A stretch of 64,000 nucleotides of DNA, taken from NCBI RefSeq assembly GCF_964204865.1, contig NC_135250.1, positions 6,696,001-6,760,000 of the forward strand, written 5' to 3'. This DNA comes from Styela clava (lineage: Eukaryota; Chordata; Ascidiacea; Stolidobranchia; Styelidae). The translations under genes were made by a program, and so were the position numbers. Of the stretch, positions 42,501 to 54,612 are shown piece by piece (position 1 is the first letter of the stretch; every line of letters starts with the position of its first letter). The notes under the pieces are model-generated. The model saw only the letters and a list, made by a program, of their open reading frames with translations. It was not told where the DNA came from and did not search any database.

Positions 42501-45500
42501 TTTGTATAAGATCAGACTTACGACTACATGTGGGCGGTTTCCCTGTCCACCCACTATCAACGCATCTTCGCCTATTCACACCCACCATTTTGTACCCACT
42601 ATTACAAGCATACAGGCAGAATCTTCCCCGTGTTACAGTACCGTGATGAACGCAAGGCGCTTCAGGCAGAACGCGTCCGTTGGAAAGAGGTTCCAGTTTA
42701 GGACATGCGCCAATCAACGCTAGAGAAAAGAAAGAAAAATAGTCAAATATGTGGATGCCTACTGAAATGTATAAAAATTTCAGCCAAATGTTAAAAGAAT
42801 TGTAAAGAATTTAATATGAAAGTAAGTCTGTGAATAATAAAAACTAGCAAATGTTGGAGAGCAATATAACCTAGCAATATAATCGTATAACCTAGCTAAC
42901 GTTGGAAAAACAATCAAAATCCTTTTAGTGACCTTTTACATTTTCAAGTACTGAAAATCAATTTGTCTATATATAGTGCAATAAAACCTATTTTTCACAA
43001 CCCATACAACAACAATTAAGCAGTTCACTTCATGTCCAAAAACGTAAAATTCTGCGACTTTTAAAAACTTTTCCAGTGAAGTTAATACTCACGACTACAA
43101 CTTCTTCCATCGCGATTCAATCGCCAATCATTATCACATGAACATCTGTATCCCGGTCGAAGATTATGACAATGAACTTGACAACCTCCATTATTAGTCT
43201 GGCACTCGTCGATGTCTAAAATACGCAAATATCGATAATAGCCATATGATTGTATTTCAAGCCGCCAATCAGAAAACATCGATTAGAAATTAACGATAAA
43301 ATCAAAAATGAGTAGACAGCAGACTGATCAATAAATTTCAGCGATTTTTTCCATCTTTTTGTATTAAAAAATCGAAATCGATCGGTCCATTAATTGCAAA
43401 AATTAAGATTTTTTACGAAAACAACAAACACCCCAAAGAGAATTACAGCAATAATTTAGCGTTTTATAAGTCCCACACGTCGGCTTTTCAATTAATGCAT
43501 GCCTCTATATTAAATGTCTGGATTTCAATCTCAACATCTTCAGAAAAGCATTTCGCATTAATATATGTATACCTATGCACACGTTTGAATTTCTCGACTC
43601 CATCTTATATCCCCTGGTGCAAGTACAGTTATAGCCTCCCTCGGTATTGCTGCACAATCCACCTCTTCCACACGCTCCCCGATACAGTGAGCATTCGTCT
43701 ATGTCTGTCAAATGAAATAGAACGTAACTCGATTTATCGGCACCTGATGAAACCAATTATTACAAGGATATCTATTTTCTCATAGTGATATCGTGGATAG
43801 ACAAAAAGATTTTAGTATAGTTAAATTGTAACCTTGGCACTTTCTCCCGTCTGGTCCAAGTCGGAATCCGTCTGGGCATTCGCAGGATACGCTGCCAGGC
43901 GTATTGGCGCAATTATGAGAACAACCATAGTTTGCGTCCTCGCATTCATCAATGTCTGAAAGGCACAAAATATAAAAATCAAACCCAATTTAGTTTCCTT
44001 AAAATTTAGTTTATGTAAACTCATCCATATTTGATGATAATACCTGTACATGCTATGTTCAATTCTGGACTCCCTCTGTATCCAGGCAAACACAAACAGT
44101 GGCTTTTGTCAGCTCCTCCTGCTTTTTTCGTTACTGAATTTTGTGGACATGGAAGACATCCGTTTCCGTCCATATATGTATTCTCTTTGCAACCTGTTAA
44201 AACATAATCCATTAAACAAAGTTGTTGCATGATATCTTTTGTACGAATTAACTATAACTCAAGATACCCGAGCACGAAAATCCATCTGGAGAAAGAACGC
44301 GATCCTCTGGGCAAGTACACGTATAACTCCCATCATTGTTGATGCAACCATACGTACAGGGAGAAGATTCACACTCATCTTGATCTAAAATATGATTTTC
44401 TTTCGTTTTAGGACTTTCAATTAAAATTAAGCCTTTTACACAGCATCGTTTACCTGAACAAGTCTGCATATCTTCATTTAATTTATACCCAAGTGAGCAG
44501 GAACAAAAGTAAGATCCATCTGTGTTTGTGCATATTTGTTGACAATTCCCGAGACCACCATGTTCACTGCATTCATTTTCATCTAAAATGTTCCAGATTT
44601 ATAATTTATTACATTGAAGTTTAAATTTCATTATTAATTTGAAGTGGATAGTCGACATACCAACACACGTCTTTTCGCCTGTTTCTTCGATCACACTCAT
44701 AACATATCCAGGCTGGCATACTTCAGAACAAGTCAATCCCTCAGCGTTTAAACGATAATTCACGTTGCATGCACATCGGAAACTTCCCGGGGTGTTTTGA
44801 CAAAGATGTTGACAGGGGCTGCTAGTAAGACACTCGTCCGTATCTACAATTTACCAAAACAACATTTTAGGGGCTTGTAACCTCGGATATGTTCCTTGGC
44901 TACGCATGTAATATGTGAACCAAGATGGCGGACACCGGGACGCAGTATGTGTACCAGGTTAGGGCTAGGCCATAATTTCAGGTACAAATACTACGGGAGA
45001 CACTTGATTAGCCCCCAAACTCTTAATAGAACTAAAATAAATAAAATTGGAAAACAAATTATGTTCTAACCCTAACCTGGTACACATACTACGTTCCAGT
45101 GTCCGTCATATTGGTTCACATACTACGGGAGCGCCGTCCCTTGCACCCACAGTGGTGGTGTACAAACGACCATGGTTAATTATCCGCGATTTAAAAATTT
45201 AAGCAACAATTTACTGACGAAGTACATACCTTCACATGTTAGCATATCGTCTTGTAAGGTGTAACCAGGTGAACAAGAGCAAAAGAAGGAACCATCGGTA
45301 TTTGTACACATATGTTGGCACGCCCCTAGGCCTTCGTTATCTTCGCATTCGTTGTTGTCTGAAAAATATATATTGTGTGTTTAAAAATCGAAGTAAAAAT
45401 ACACTCACGATTTGTCTTAGGATAGGATAGGATTAACATATTTATTCCGGGGAGAGGGAAAGCCGATAACACGACACGTATGGGATTAGTTGCCCAGTTA

Positions 45501-48500
45501 TTTGTTTTCCGAAGCATATACTTGATGGTAGAGGAAGCCGCAAGCGACCAGCGGTTACGTGGACCACCCTACGACGACGAAGAGTCCAGCAATCCTCTCG
45601 CACATAACTATCCCCACATGGGATTCGAACCAGCGACCCACGCAGGGTAATCAGAGGTGCGGTGGCGAGCGTATTCCTAACGCTTAGCACGATGCGCCAC
45701 ACCACCGAGCCATGTTTCAAAATATTTTGCTGACTCACCAACACAAATTTCTTCGCCAGAGTCCGTATCTAGCTGGCTCACATACCCAGGTTGGCACAAT
45801 CCTGAGCAAGTTAGTCCGTCTTCGTTTAGTCGATAATCTGGGTTGCAGGAACATTGAAAACTTCCGAACGTGTTTTTACATAGTTGCTGACATGGGCTAC
45901 TAATCAAACACTCGTTGATATCTGAAATGAAAATGAGGTTTCAAACTTTTTGAAAGTAGTGAAAGCAAAGAGTTTTCAATAAGAATCGTGAGTGAGACTA
46001 AATAAAGTACAAATAATTGCAAATATCTGTGGGAATATAGTGAAACTTTAATAATAAAAAAATGCCAGGTTTAGTGCCTGCCTATATACATTCAATCAAT
46101 ACAGTACAATTTTCCATAATTTTAATGTTTTTAAGGTTTATTAATAATGTATTTTTAGAGTATCTTTCACCAACTGTGTGGCAAAATGAACCAGTTAGAT
46201 TTAGAACATCTGGATTTTAATGGTTTCTTCAGAATTCAATTCAATGTTCCAAACACATTTTCTGGTAATCAGTCGCGGCAGCAAATGTTCTGAATATGGG
46301 AAGAGTTCAAGTTTACCGAAAGTATGAACCCGGCAAAGCAACCCACACGTGAACCAAAGTTCCTCAAGGTTTAATATCTGAAGTTACAAATAATACGTTG
46401 ATATACTAACCTAAACAAGTTCTGTTATCATGCTTCATAAGGGAATATCCTTCTCGACAGGAACAATAGAATGATCCGGGGGTGTTGTAACATTCGTGAT
46501 TGCAAATTTTCTTTCGTGGTGCATTACACTCGTCGATATCTTGAATAAAGAAAATATATTTATTAAATACCGGTATATGTGTCTTTAAAATATGGTTAAA
46601 ATGACCCGAAGAGTCGAGCAAGAAGTTTGCACTCCACTTTACCGAGCAGGTAAAGATTTACATAGAACATGGCATTTCTTCATTCATTATGCTCACTACT
46701 ACTTACTTGTAAATTGTTCCCTATGCACGGATTTCGAACCTCGCAGGGGTTACGAAGTCGTAAACTACCGTGAGACGACAAGGGGAGCAGCAATTCTCTC
46801 GCACATACCGGTAACTATTCTCAACAAGAATTTGCCTGCGTACCCACAGTGCATGGTTTCATGGAAAGTGTTTTCCTAAGTTTCGATAGTCCGTATAGCC
46901 TTTATTCACTCACCCAAACACGTTGTTCCATCAGTGGAACGAAAATATCCTTCTTCGCAAGTGCAGAAGAACCTTCCTGGAATGTTCACACAGGATTGCG
47001 GACATCCTCCGTTATCAACAAGACATTCGTCAATATCTACGAAAAAATAATATCGTAGTGTACTGACAAAATCATGGAATAGCATAAAAAATGAACGCTC
47101 AAGAGGGTATACTAAATGTGTGTTTCTCAGTTCTCTCTAGTTTAGTTTGCAGTATAGTCCCACTTTGTAATACCAAACTCGTAAAATCGGGGGCCAAGTG
47201 CTTGTACAAACTTCCGCTCATAAATATACTCACCAGAACATCGTCCTGACGAATCTTCCTTAAATCCAGGTGGACATTTGACGTCTTCTGGAATGTTGTT
47301 GAATGATATTTGTTGATAAAACAAGTACAGAAAATTATCCAGCCAACAATTTTGTCAATAATTTCAATGGGCCATAAAGGTATGGTTATTTAATTATATT
47401 ATTGTAAAAAAAAATAATTCATTTATTTGCGCGAAAAAATATGTCATTTGAAAAGCTTTATAAAACTTAAAGATTCAGTCAAGGTTCGTTAGGCGCAAGG
47501 TCACCAGTTACATGTTACTACGGAAACAAATGGCGCGAAAATTTAGTGTGATAGCTTGTGATCATGGTTTGACAATTCGCAACAATTGTAGGCCACTCAG
47601 TAGGTATTGCAGGCTTAAAGTTTATTCATATCTGTCTCTGTTGACAATAGAAGAAAACTTTAGTAAAAGGCTGAACGCTTTTCATCAGGTTGGTAGCAGT
47701 AAGATATTTGGGTGGACAGGCAGACTAGGTTATACCGGTAACGTCAGACTACAGTAGCAGGCAGGTGAATTACTCTTCAATATTATGTGAAATCTTATAG
47801 AAATATACCCTTAAAATAGCCTATGTTGATTGTTAACCCTACTGCTACGCACCGGTACCTCATCAGATATTTAATATATATCTTAAGTTCGCCAAAAATA
47901 GCAATAAGTAACACATACTTTCGCATCTTGGCAATTTTCCTTTCCATTTTCCATTTCTCATGCAGTAAATATTCCTATCACCTCCTACTAACTTCAAACG
48001 AACGAGGCAGTGATACTCAACAAAATATTGATAGTCATCTCCTTCGTAGTCTCTGGGCTTTGGTTGGGTCCTGCGAAATTATTTATGAAATACAAATATA
48101 AACTATTTTACAATAGTTTGTTACAATATCCATTGCAAAGTCATTTGCTTACGTGTAATATCCTCTGAACAGTCTCCTCGGTGGAGGGCAGTTTTTAATT
48201 TCAGTGGATGTCTGGGGTTCTTCGTCGCTTGCGAGATCATCCGGTATCTAATTAAAAAGAACAAGTAGATATAACATAAACCGCATTAGAATAAACTAAA
48301 CCAGTGGTTCTCAACATTTTTTGCACTTAACCTCTAAGCGGTGTTATTAGATTTACCCCTAATGTACTCACTGGCGCTCATTTATTAAAAAACGAAATTG
48401 CCAAATTACCCTCATTATATTCGCACGGGTGACTAGCTGTTTCCAAGGTCTGACTGAGTAGTAGGTAATGCTTGCAGATTCAACGTCAAACTGGATTCGA

Positions 48501-51500
48501 GCTTTGGATTTGGATTTATTCACCCCAAAAACAAAGTAATTCAGCCCCAGGAAAATCTACCCCAGGTTAATGAATACCTATCTAATCTGAAGAGTTGTTA
48601 TGTACCTGCATAATTCCCGGGACCAGTACTCCATTGTCGCTGCCCTGGGTTGCTTCTCTTGTTAGTCCTGAAAATAGATAATGAACAATTTTCTAATTAC
48701 AAGTTTTGAAATGAGTTGCTGCTTCGAAGTTGAAGAAAACTCGAAATATAGAAGTCGTTAGGGTTTTCTATATTTATCGAGACCAACTTATATGTTGCAT
48801 AAAACTCTAATTTGAAAAAGTGTTTCGGTGAGAGTGGTACGAATTCAGAAAAGGCTTGGTTAGGCATGTTTCCACAGATAAAGAGGCGAGAGTGTCTCGA
48901 AGCCCACTATTTTGTTCGTCATTCGCATAGTGAACAATAACGTATTGTTTCAATTGAAAAACACGATAAACATAGTGAAGATAAAATCTCAGGAAGGGTA
49001 CCTCCACCGTTATTATCTTCAAATCTATGGAGTACCTCATCACGCCTCGCTTCAATCACCGTCGGAACAGATCGCACTGAAATTATTCAATGTAAAATTA
49101 AAATGACTTGTATATTAGAAACCTAATATTACTTCTACATTTGATGCGACTACCAAATATTTAATCACTACCTACGTTCCCGTAGATCGAATCCAAAGTT
49201 CGACTGTTTGGGATTAGTTCTGGTGGATGTGTTTGTGACTTTCCCTCCTCATCTTCTGACTGCAATGAAAATGTTCACGATTTTATTGAATTCGATTTCA
49301 GTTGTACATAATGTATAAACGGAATTGATCAGACATTCACCTCGCGCGTTATTCCTGATTGTAGATTTAATTTGGGGGTTTTCAGCGTGCCCTGTTCCTC
49401 CCTATTTAATAGTATTGGCCTGATCGATGTTCTTGTTTGCATGGGTACATATCGGGGACGGTAGTATTGTGGGCCTCCATAATGCGTCATGGGTCGATAT
49501 CTCGGAGACTGGCCAGCTGGCGACATTATTGGCAGCATATACCGATTTCGATATTCATAGGAATTTCTATAACTTCCTTGTGAATGCTCGAAGGGACGGC
49601 GTTGTGATACATACGAATTATATGAAACTTGTGGTGATGTTGGGGCCATTTTTTGGGAATCCGGAATACTTAGTGGTGGCATTTGTCGTTCTTGAGTAAT
49701 TCGACTTGATACATCTTCTGTTCTATCTGTGACTTCATCATCTTCTTCTGATCCTCTGCCTTTGTATAAAGGTAATACTCCGCTCGAACCAAGTTTTTTC
49801 AGAAACTCGGAATGAAAAACTGGAGGTTTGTCTGAAGGTCCGACGAAAATCGGTTTCTGCATTTTAACATTTTCGACATATTGTCTATCAACTAATTCTG
49901 GCTTAGAATTTGATGACTTTGCTGTTGAGTTTATCTGCGTTGAAATGTTTCTATTTTCTTCAATACGTTGTGGCGGATTCGTAGGAACTATTTTTGTAGT
50001 TGTGGGAGAAGTATCTGATAAAATATATTAATAGGAAAAACAAACAATCAAATACAAGCGTTAGTCAGAAAAAAAGAGACAGATGCTCATGGGAAAGTGG
50101 TCGAAGGTCTGATGTCCAAAATATCCTTAAATTACTTTATTGGTAACGTCTTGGTGGAAATATATACAGTAAATTTGCCATCTGAGAACCTCGACGTCGT
50201 TACACTCCTAAATGACAAGTGTTTTTGAGAACATCAAGTCTTTCACGTTGGTTACGTGGATTGGCCGATGCTGCACGAATCGTTAGGTAACTAAAAGATA
50301 TGCGTGAGAAGCTAACACTGTGATTACTTCATTGAATATCCACAAGTCCACTTCACAAACCTTTACTGATATTAATAAACACACTTACTTTGGCATATTG
50401 GCGGTGGTGCATTCCAGTGAAACCCATCGCAGTAAATAACGTCTTCGCCAATCGTACGGAATCCAGATTGACACTGGTATCGAACAACGGCACCCTTCAT
50501 TTTTTCGTATTTCATTGAATTTAATGGCTGAACATATGGGGGACATCCTGGAGCTAGAAAATATCAATAGTATTTTCTCTAATTCATATAAGGTAACTAA
50601 CTTGGCTTAACACAATTAATGTTTGAACGTGAGATATTTCAGGTGAATATATATATATAGTGGAACAAGCAGAAAGTTTTGTTGTAGACAAATTTGAATT
50701 CTTATTGAAGACAGGTACAAACTTAGGATCTTATGTACAAAGCCCTCGCCAAGTAACACCCCGCCAGCTATCAAACCGAGTGATTATCCAGTTAGGGGTG
50801 GGAATGCAGATTGCGCTGGCAATTCATATTTCCAACCCTCACCCCAACTGGATAATCACTAATTTGTTATCCCCCTTTTCTGCATTAGTGGCGAGGGCTT
50901 TGTACAAAAAAAACCCAAACTTTCTGTCGAGTACAAAAGAAGTTGCTGGAACTACAAAAAAATCCACAATGCGGAATAAATAACAGGGTCTGTCATAGTA
51001 GTTTGTACTTAATGCGATTCCTTTTTCAAACTAAGTACTCGAAGTATCGCTCCTCCGTTTTCGATATATATATATATCTTTTTAATTGAAAACTAAGCGG
51101 TAAACCATGCAACACAGACCGCTACAGCTTTTTCATAGAAACACGAACGAATAAGTTGTCAATTATGCATAATATAACAAGGTAAAGAAAAGGTGGCAGT
51201 AAGAACTAACCGACACAAACAGGTTTCTTTCCTCGCCAATTCCCTCTGGAACATGACAGCAATGGAGGACCCATCGTTTGATAACCCGGGTCACAGAAAA
51301 ATTGCACAAGCATTCCATTCTTTAGGAATTTTGCGTTTCCATGAATTATTCTTCCCGGATCTCCGCATGGAACGGCTTAAAAGAAAAACAACTATTGAAT
51401 ATAAAGATTTCATATTTATTCAACATCCATTAACAAGTAGATACGTTTTCGTTCAAATGATAGTTTGACTATATCATTGGTCTCGGTATGGGACATCTCA

Positions 51501-51748
51501 CTAAAATATAATTTTCTGTTTAACACTTATTATTTAGGTTCTGATATATGTGCATCATCAAGCCCGTTAAAAACAGCCTGAAACGAGTACGCCAGTAATA
51601 GATTCAATTCGCCATTATACCGGTGGTAATTATTTGTCATATATATATATATATATATTTAAAATAAAACTTCATGTTACGCACCTTCAGTCATGTCCAT
51701 AATCAGCAAAAGAGATATAGCAGTTAGGTACATGAAACATATATCCAT
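39573..51748 (-). CDS. Secreted sushi-EGF-HYR mosaic protein (28 exons)
   Basis: Exons, 5' to 3': 51685-51748, 51211-51375, 50389-50553, 49341-50014, 49172-49259, 48606-48667, 48153-48247, 47919-48070, 47234-47287, 46914-47036, 46411-46539, 45739-45921, 45230-45358, 44661-44843, 44454-44582, 44268-44384, 44044-44193, 43833-43955, 43573-43704, 43093-43215, 42522-42719, 42233-42442, 42080-42162, 41668-41827, 41509-41605, 41093-41232, 40810-41019, 39573-40306. Sum 4872 nt, 1623 aa, phases consistent. Order: signal peptide ([20 protein letters not shown]); sushi x2; Ser/Pro/Tyr/Arg-rich linker (exons 4-6); sushi (exons 7-8); EGF run (exons 9-20), many starting DIDEC or DENEC as in calcium-binding EGF, with a CLPCPQNS cysteine module in exon 17; sushi x2; two HYR modules (CPRDIDVEL...; CPRSISIES...[12 protein letters not shown]); sushi-like; Thr/Pro-rich stretch; GCC2/ephrin-receptor-like module ([26 protein letters not shown]); basic tail [13 protein letters not shown]. 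The parts list resembles SVEP1/polydom and SCUBE proteins, but the order differs and no VWA, pentraxin or CUB is seen. A matrix or adhesion role is inferred. Confidence 0.88.
41890..42065. repeat. CCCGTAGTAT foldback family copy in intron 23
   Basis: It begins TACTCCCGTAGTATGTGTAC and ends TATTGGTACACATACTTCTG followed by GAGCGCC. TTAGCCAAGTGAATATACTC and AGGTTTCAGTC match 31620-31660 (inverse) and 62180-62220. Confidence 0.75.
44880..45137. repeat. CCCGTAGTAT foldback family copy in intron 13
   Basis: The left half (CAAGATGGCGGACACCGGGA, CAGTATGTGTACCAGGTTAG) is mirrored by the right half (CTAACCTGGTACACATACTA, CCAGTGTCCGTCATATTGG) and it ends ACTACGGGAGCGCC. The whole element is a ~250 bp foldback. 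Confidence 0.8.
45421..45712 (-). mobile_element. tRNA-derived SINE, copy 2 (fullest copy)
   Basis: On the minus strand: head GGCTCGGTGGTGTGGCGCAT, then CGTGCTAAGCG (A box), GGTTCGAATCCC (B box, about 45619-45630) and a body ending in GGCTTTCCCTCTCCCCGGAA, then TAAATATG and repeats of ATCCT. It is inserted in intron 12 of the mosaic gene, only 26 bp past the exon 12 donor, in the same orientation as the gene. It matches 9988-10284 throughout. Confidence 0.88.
46735..46830 (-). mobile_element. SINE fragment, diverged
   Basis: GGTTACGAAGTCG ... GAGACGACAAGGGGAGCAGC, then AATTCTCTCGCACATA and AACTATTCTC matches 45555-45615 of the SINE in the same order. Head and tail are not recognisable. It lies in intron 10 of the mosaic gene. 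Confidence 0.6.
48302..48575. mobile_element. hAT MITE in intron 6 of the mosaic gene
   Basis: The left end CAGTGGTTCTCAACATTTTT and right end CTACCCCAGGTTAATGAA, with TTTACCCCTAATG inside, match the element at 57973-58170. Target duplication is not clear. Confidence 0.6.
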
Positions 51749-54612
51749 ATTGTGTGTATTCCTTTCAGACGTTAAATAAAACGTCTCTATTAATACATAC
51801 TAAAGATATTCACTTAACAACTACCCGATGTAATTTCTTACTAAATGGCGCTGAAAAAGTATGGTGCTAAAACTACAAAGCTACCAAACTGGTTTTACAA
51901 GCTAGATTCTAGTTTGGCGGAAACAAACGTCCTGAAATGGACTGTTAAATTGTCACTATCGTGTGGAATTCTACAATACAAATAGCCTGGTTCGCTGATT
52001 TCACATCCAACAGTGACATTGTGTTTACACTGAGAGGATTGTTCTGCGTTTGTTTTTATTATTCTAAACCCGTTACCCCAACTTGTCAAATTAAAGATAA
52101 TTTAGTCAGCAAAAGTGAAAAATTATCCAAACTTTCTCAGATGTTTGCCGCACCGATTCGCTACTTGAGCTTAAATCAACCGTGGCGGACCTTTGTGGTT
52201 GTTAGGAGTTCAAAATATCACAAATGACGAAAATACTTCCGATGACCCAATCGGTATTGTTTCCCATTTCGTGGGAAAGGTGTGATGTATCAAACAGCAG
52301 CAGTGACAAAAAAGGAGAAATTACATATTATGTAGCCTGCCTTCAACCTAAGCCAAGCTGTAGAATTTGAATGATCTTCCCAAACCTCATATATTAACTG
52401 AAATGTAAACATTTAAGTTTATACTGATATTGGTACCGCAAAACCATATCATGTATGTATCATATTATTTCTCATTTTCTACTACTTCACTTGCAAACAA
52501 ACTGTTAGCTCACAAGAAATTTATGCATTGCTTCTAATTTTTGAAATTAGCTGGCTTCCAGATTTAAGCTACGTCTTTCACTTAATTTGAAAAATGTTTC
52601 ATGGTTTTCCCTGCTTCGTGTTATTGTGAGGGTCGCAATAGTTTCCCTAACTTTACTTTAAATCCAGATGCTGTTGTTATACAATTTGGAAAAAGCCTTG
52701 TATCATAATTAAATGATTGTATCGGGTTTGCAAACTTAGTTTACCCGCTAGGCGTACAAATTTGGTCGGCAATTTCAGGCCAATTTTCGCGATATGGACG
52801 ATTATACCAAAACTGCACAATGATCTTTTTTGTCCTTCATAATGCGATAATAAGCGGGTTCTGTTATCATTATGTCATTTTCAGGATATAGAAAGAGACC
52901 ATTATATATAAATTGCTGCATAAAAATAGCCCACGGTTTAGCAGTTAAATAGGGTGACAAGGGTTCATAGCTTTGCTGCAAAATGCAGCAGTGATATCGT
53001 GGAAATAATGACGTTTTGTCCATCAAACTGCGGCTTAGTCTGATCTGGGTCTCTGATTCGAATCCAACGGGATCCAATATAAAATTTAACAAACGTAAAA
53101 AATAAAGGCATTCGCGTCAAATAATTCGACCAATCACAGTTTATTTACTTAGTCCAATAATATAGTCATGGTGCCTAGTGAATCATTTCCTCGTGCCTCT
53201 GTAAAACCTTGGATACACTGACATAGTACAATTAGTATAGACGATTATTATCATTAACTCGAGTTTTCGCTTTTAAATTGGCTCTCACAAAGTGGTTTGT
53301 AATAAGCCTTGTTAAAATATTGTATCAAAAAACGCCTAGGAAACTATAATTTTGGGTGGATAAATTGGACGTATCACCAGTGAAGTTTAGGTTGTGTTTT
53401 CGATGGGTAATCCTATTGGAATCACGCTATTTCTAGCCCCATTTTTGGCTGGACGAAAGATACCTCCTGCGCACTAAATTGAATTCCGCAGAGGGCTGTC
53501 ACATATGAGTAGAACTTTTATCGTGGGTAAGTGCTGACGAATTACAGTCTTCCCGCCTATTACTTCCTTAGATGTACATAACGCAGGAGAGCCTTTCATT
53601 TGTTCCTCGCCAAACGACGCTTTTCTCCTCGCAGGGTTAAACATGAAATCCTAACTCTCTGTTAACGCACATTGTTTTCCTAAATTTCTCGATTTGATTT
53701 CATACTTTGTTCAAAATAATCTTTTTATTCGAATATTTTATTTATTTTTAAAAATAAAATCTACATGGAATGAGCCATTTGCAAAAAAAAATCTAAAAAA
53801 TGCCGATCAATATGAGATTATACTAAAGAACACATGATCGTAAATGGAAGCCGCCTAAAAATGTAACAGTGATAAATCAAAGACACAAGGAATATAGAAA
53901 ATAGGTAACATACAAGGTAATGGTTAGCTCTTGCTAGTTGCAAACCAATTTATAATTGGAACAGGGTCAATCAAGTGACCATGTATAGCCGAACATATGA
54001 ATACTCATTTTATCTTTGGTTCAGGTATGGTACAGTGATAATGATGTTAGGTAACAAATTTTAACAGACACAAAAATAAATAAAAATCTAGGTGATCTCA
54101 TGAGCGTAATTTGCCACTAATGTAGAAAATAAAAACAGTGATGGATGGACAAAATAGGTATGAATAGCTAGGTAAAATGAATTTCTAATGAAAAAATGTT
54201 GTTTAAAAATATTTCATAGTTAACATTTGGATGGAAATGGAAATGACTTGTTCTAACTGCTAATAAGGTAAGGTAAAAAGTTGATTTTCTGATTATTATA
54301 TACATATAAATAAGAATAGATAAAAAATATACGAAGACCTACAGCGGAACCTTGGGTTATACTTTGATCTTTTTCAAAAATGTCAAACGAAAATTTCCTG
54401 AACAATCGCATATGCAGAGCTGAACATCTGCTTGCGTTTTAAAGGGTGACAGTGAGGAAATATGTACAAATTCAAGGTAAAATTTCGAGTTGCTAGAAAT
54501 TTAGTTCTTGTGCGAAGTAAAAGTGAACACACACTTTATAATAGTGTCACGCTCATATATACAAACTACAGCTCATTCGTGAAATAATATTCTGCAAAAC
54601 AAAACTCTTATT
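51749..54612. other. Intergenic between the mosaic gene and the dynein gene
   Basis: No supported gene on either strand. The part just above 51748 should hold the promoter of the mosaic gene and the part just below 54613 the 3' UTR of the dynein gene. A frame at 52802-53092 (minus) has no recognisable motif. GATTCGAATCC at about 53055 resembles a B box but lacks a convincing A box. Confidence 0.45.

Noticed and set aside
52802-53092. Open frame on the minus strand with GATTCGAATCC nearby, considered as a gene or tRNA-derived SINE
   Set aside because: The protein has no recognisable motif, the B-box-like string lacks a convincing A box at the right distance, and no second copy was found in the window.
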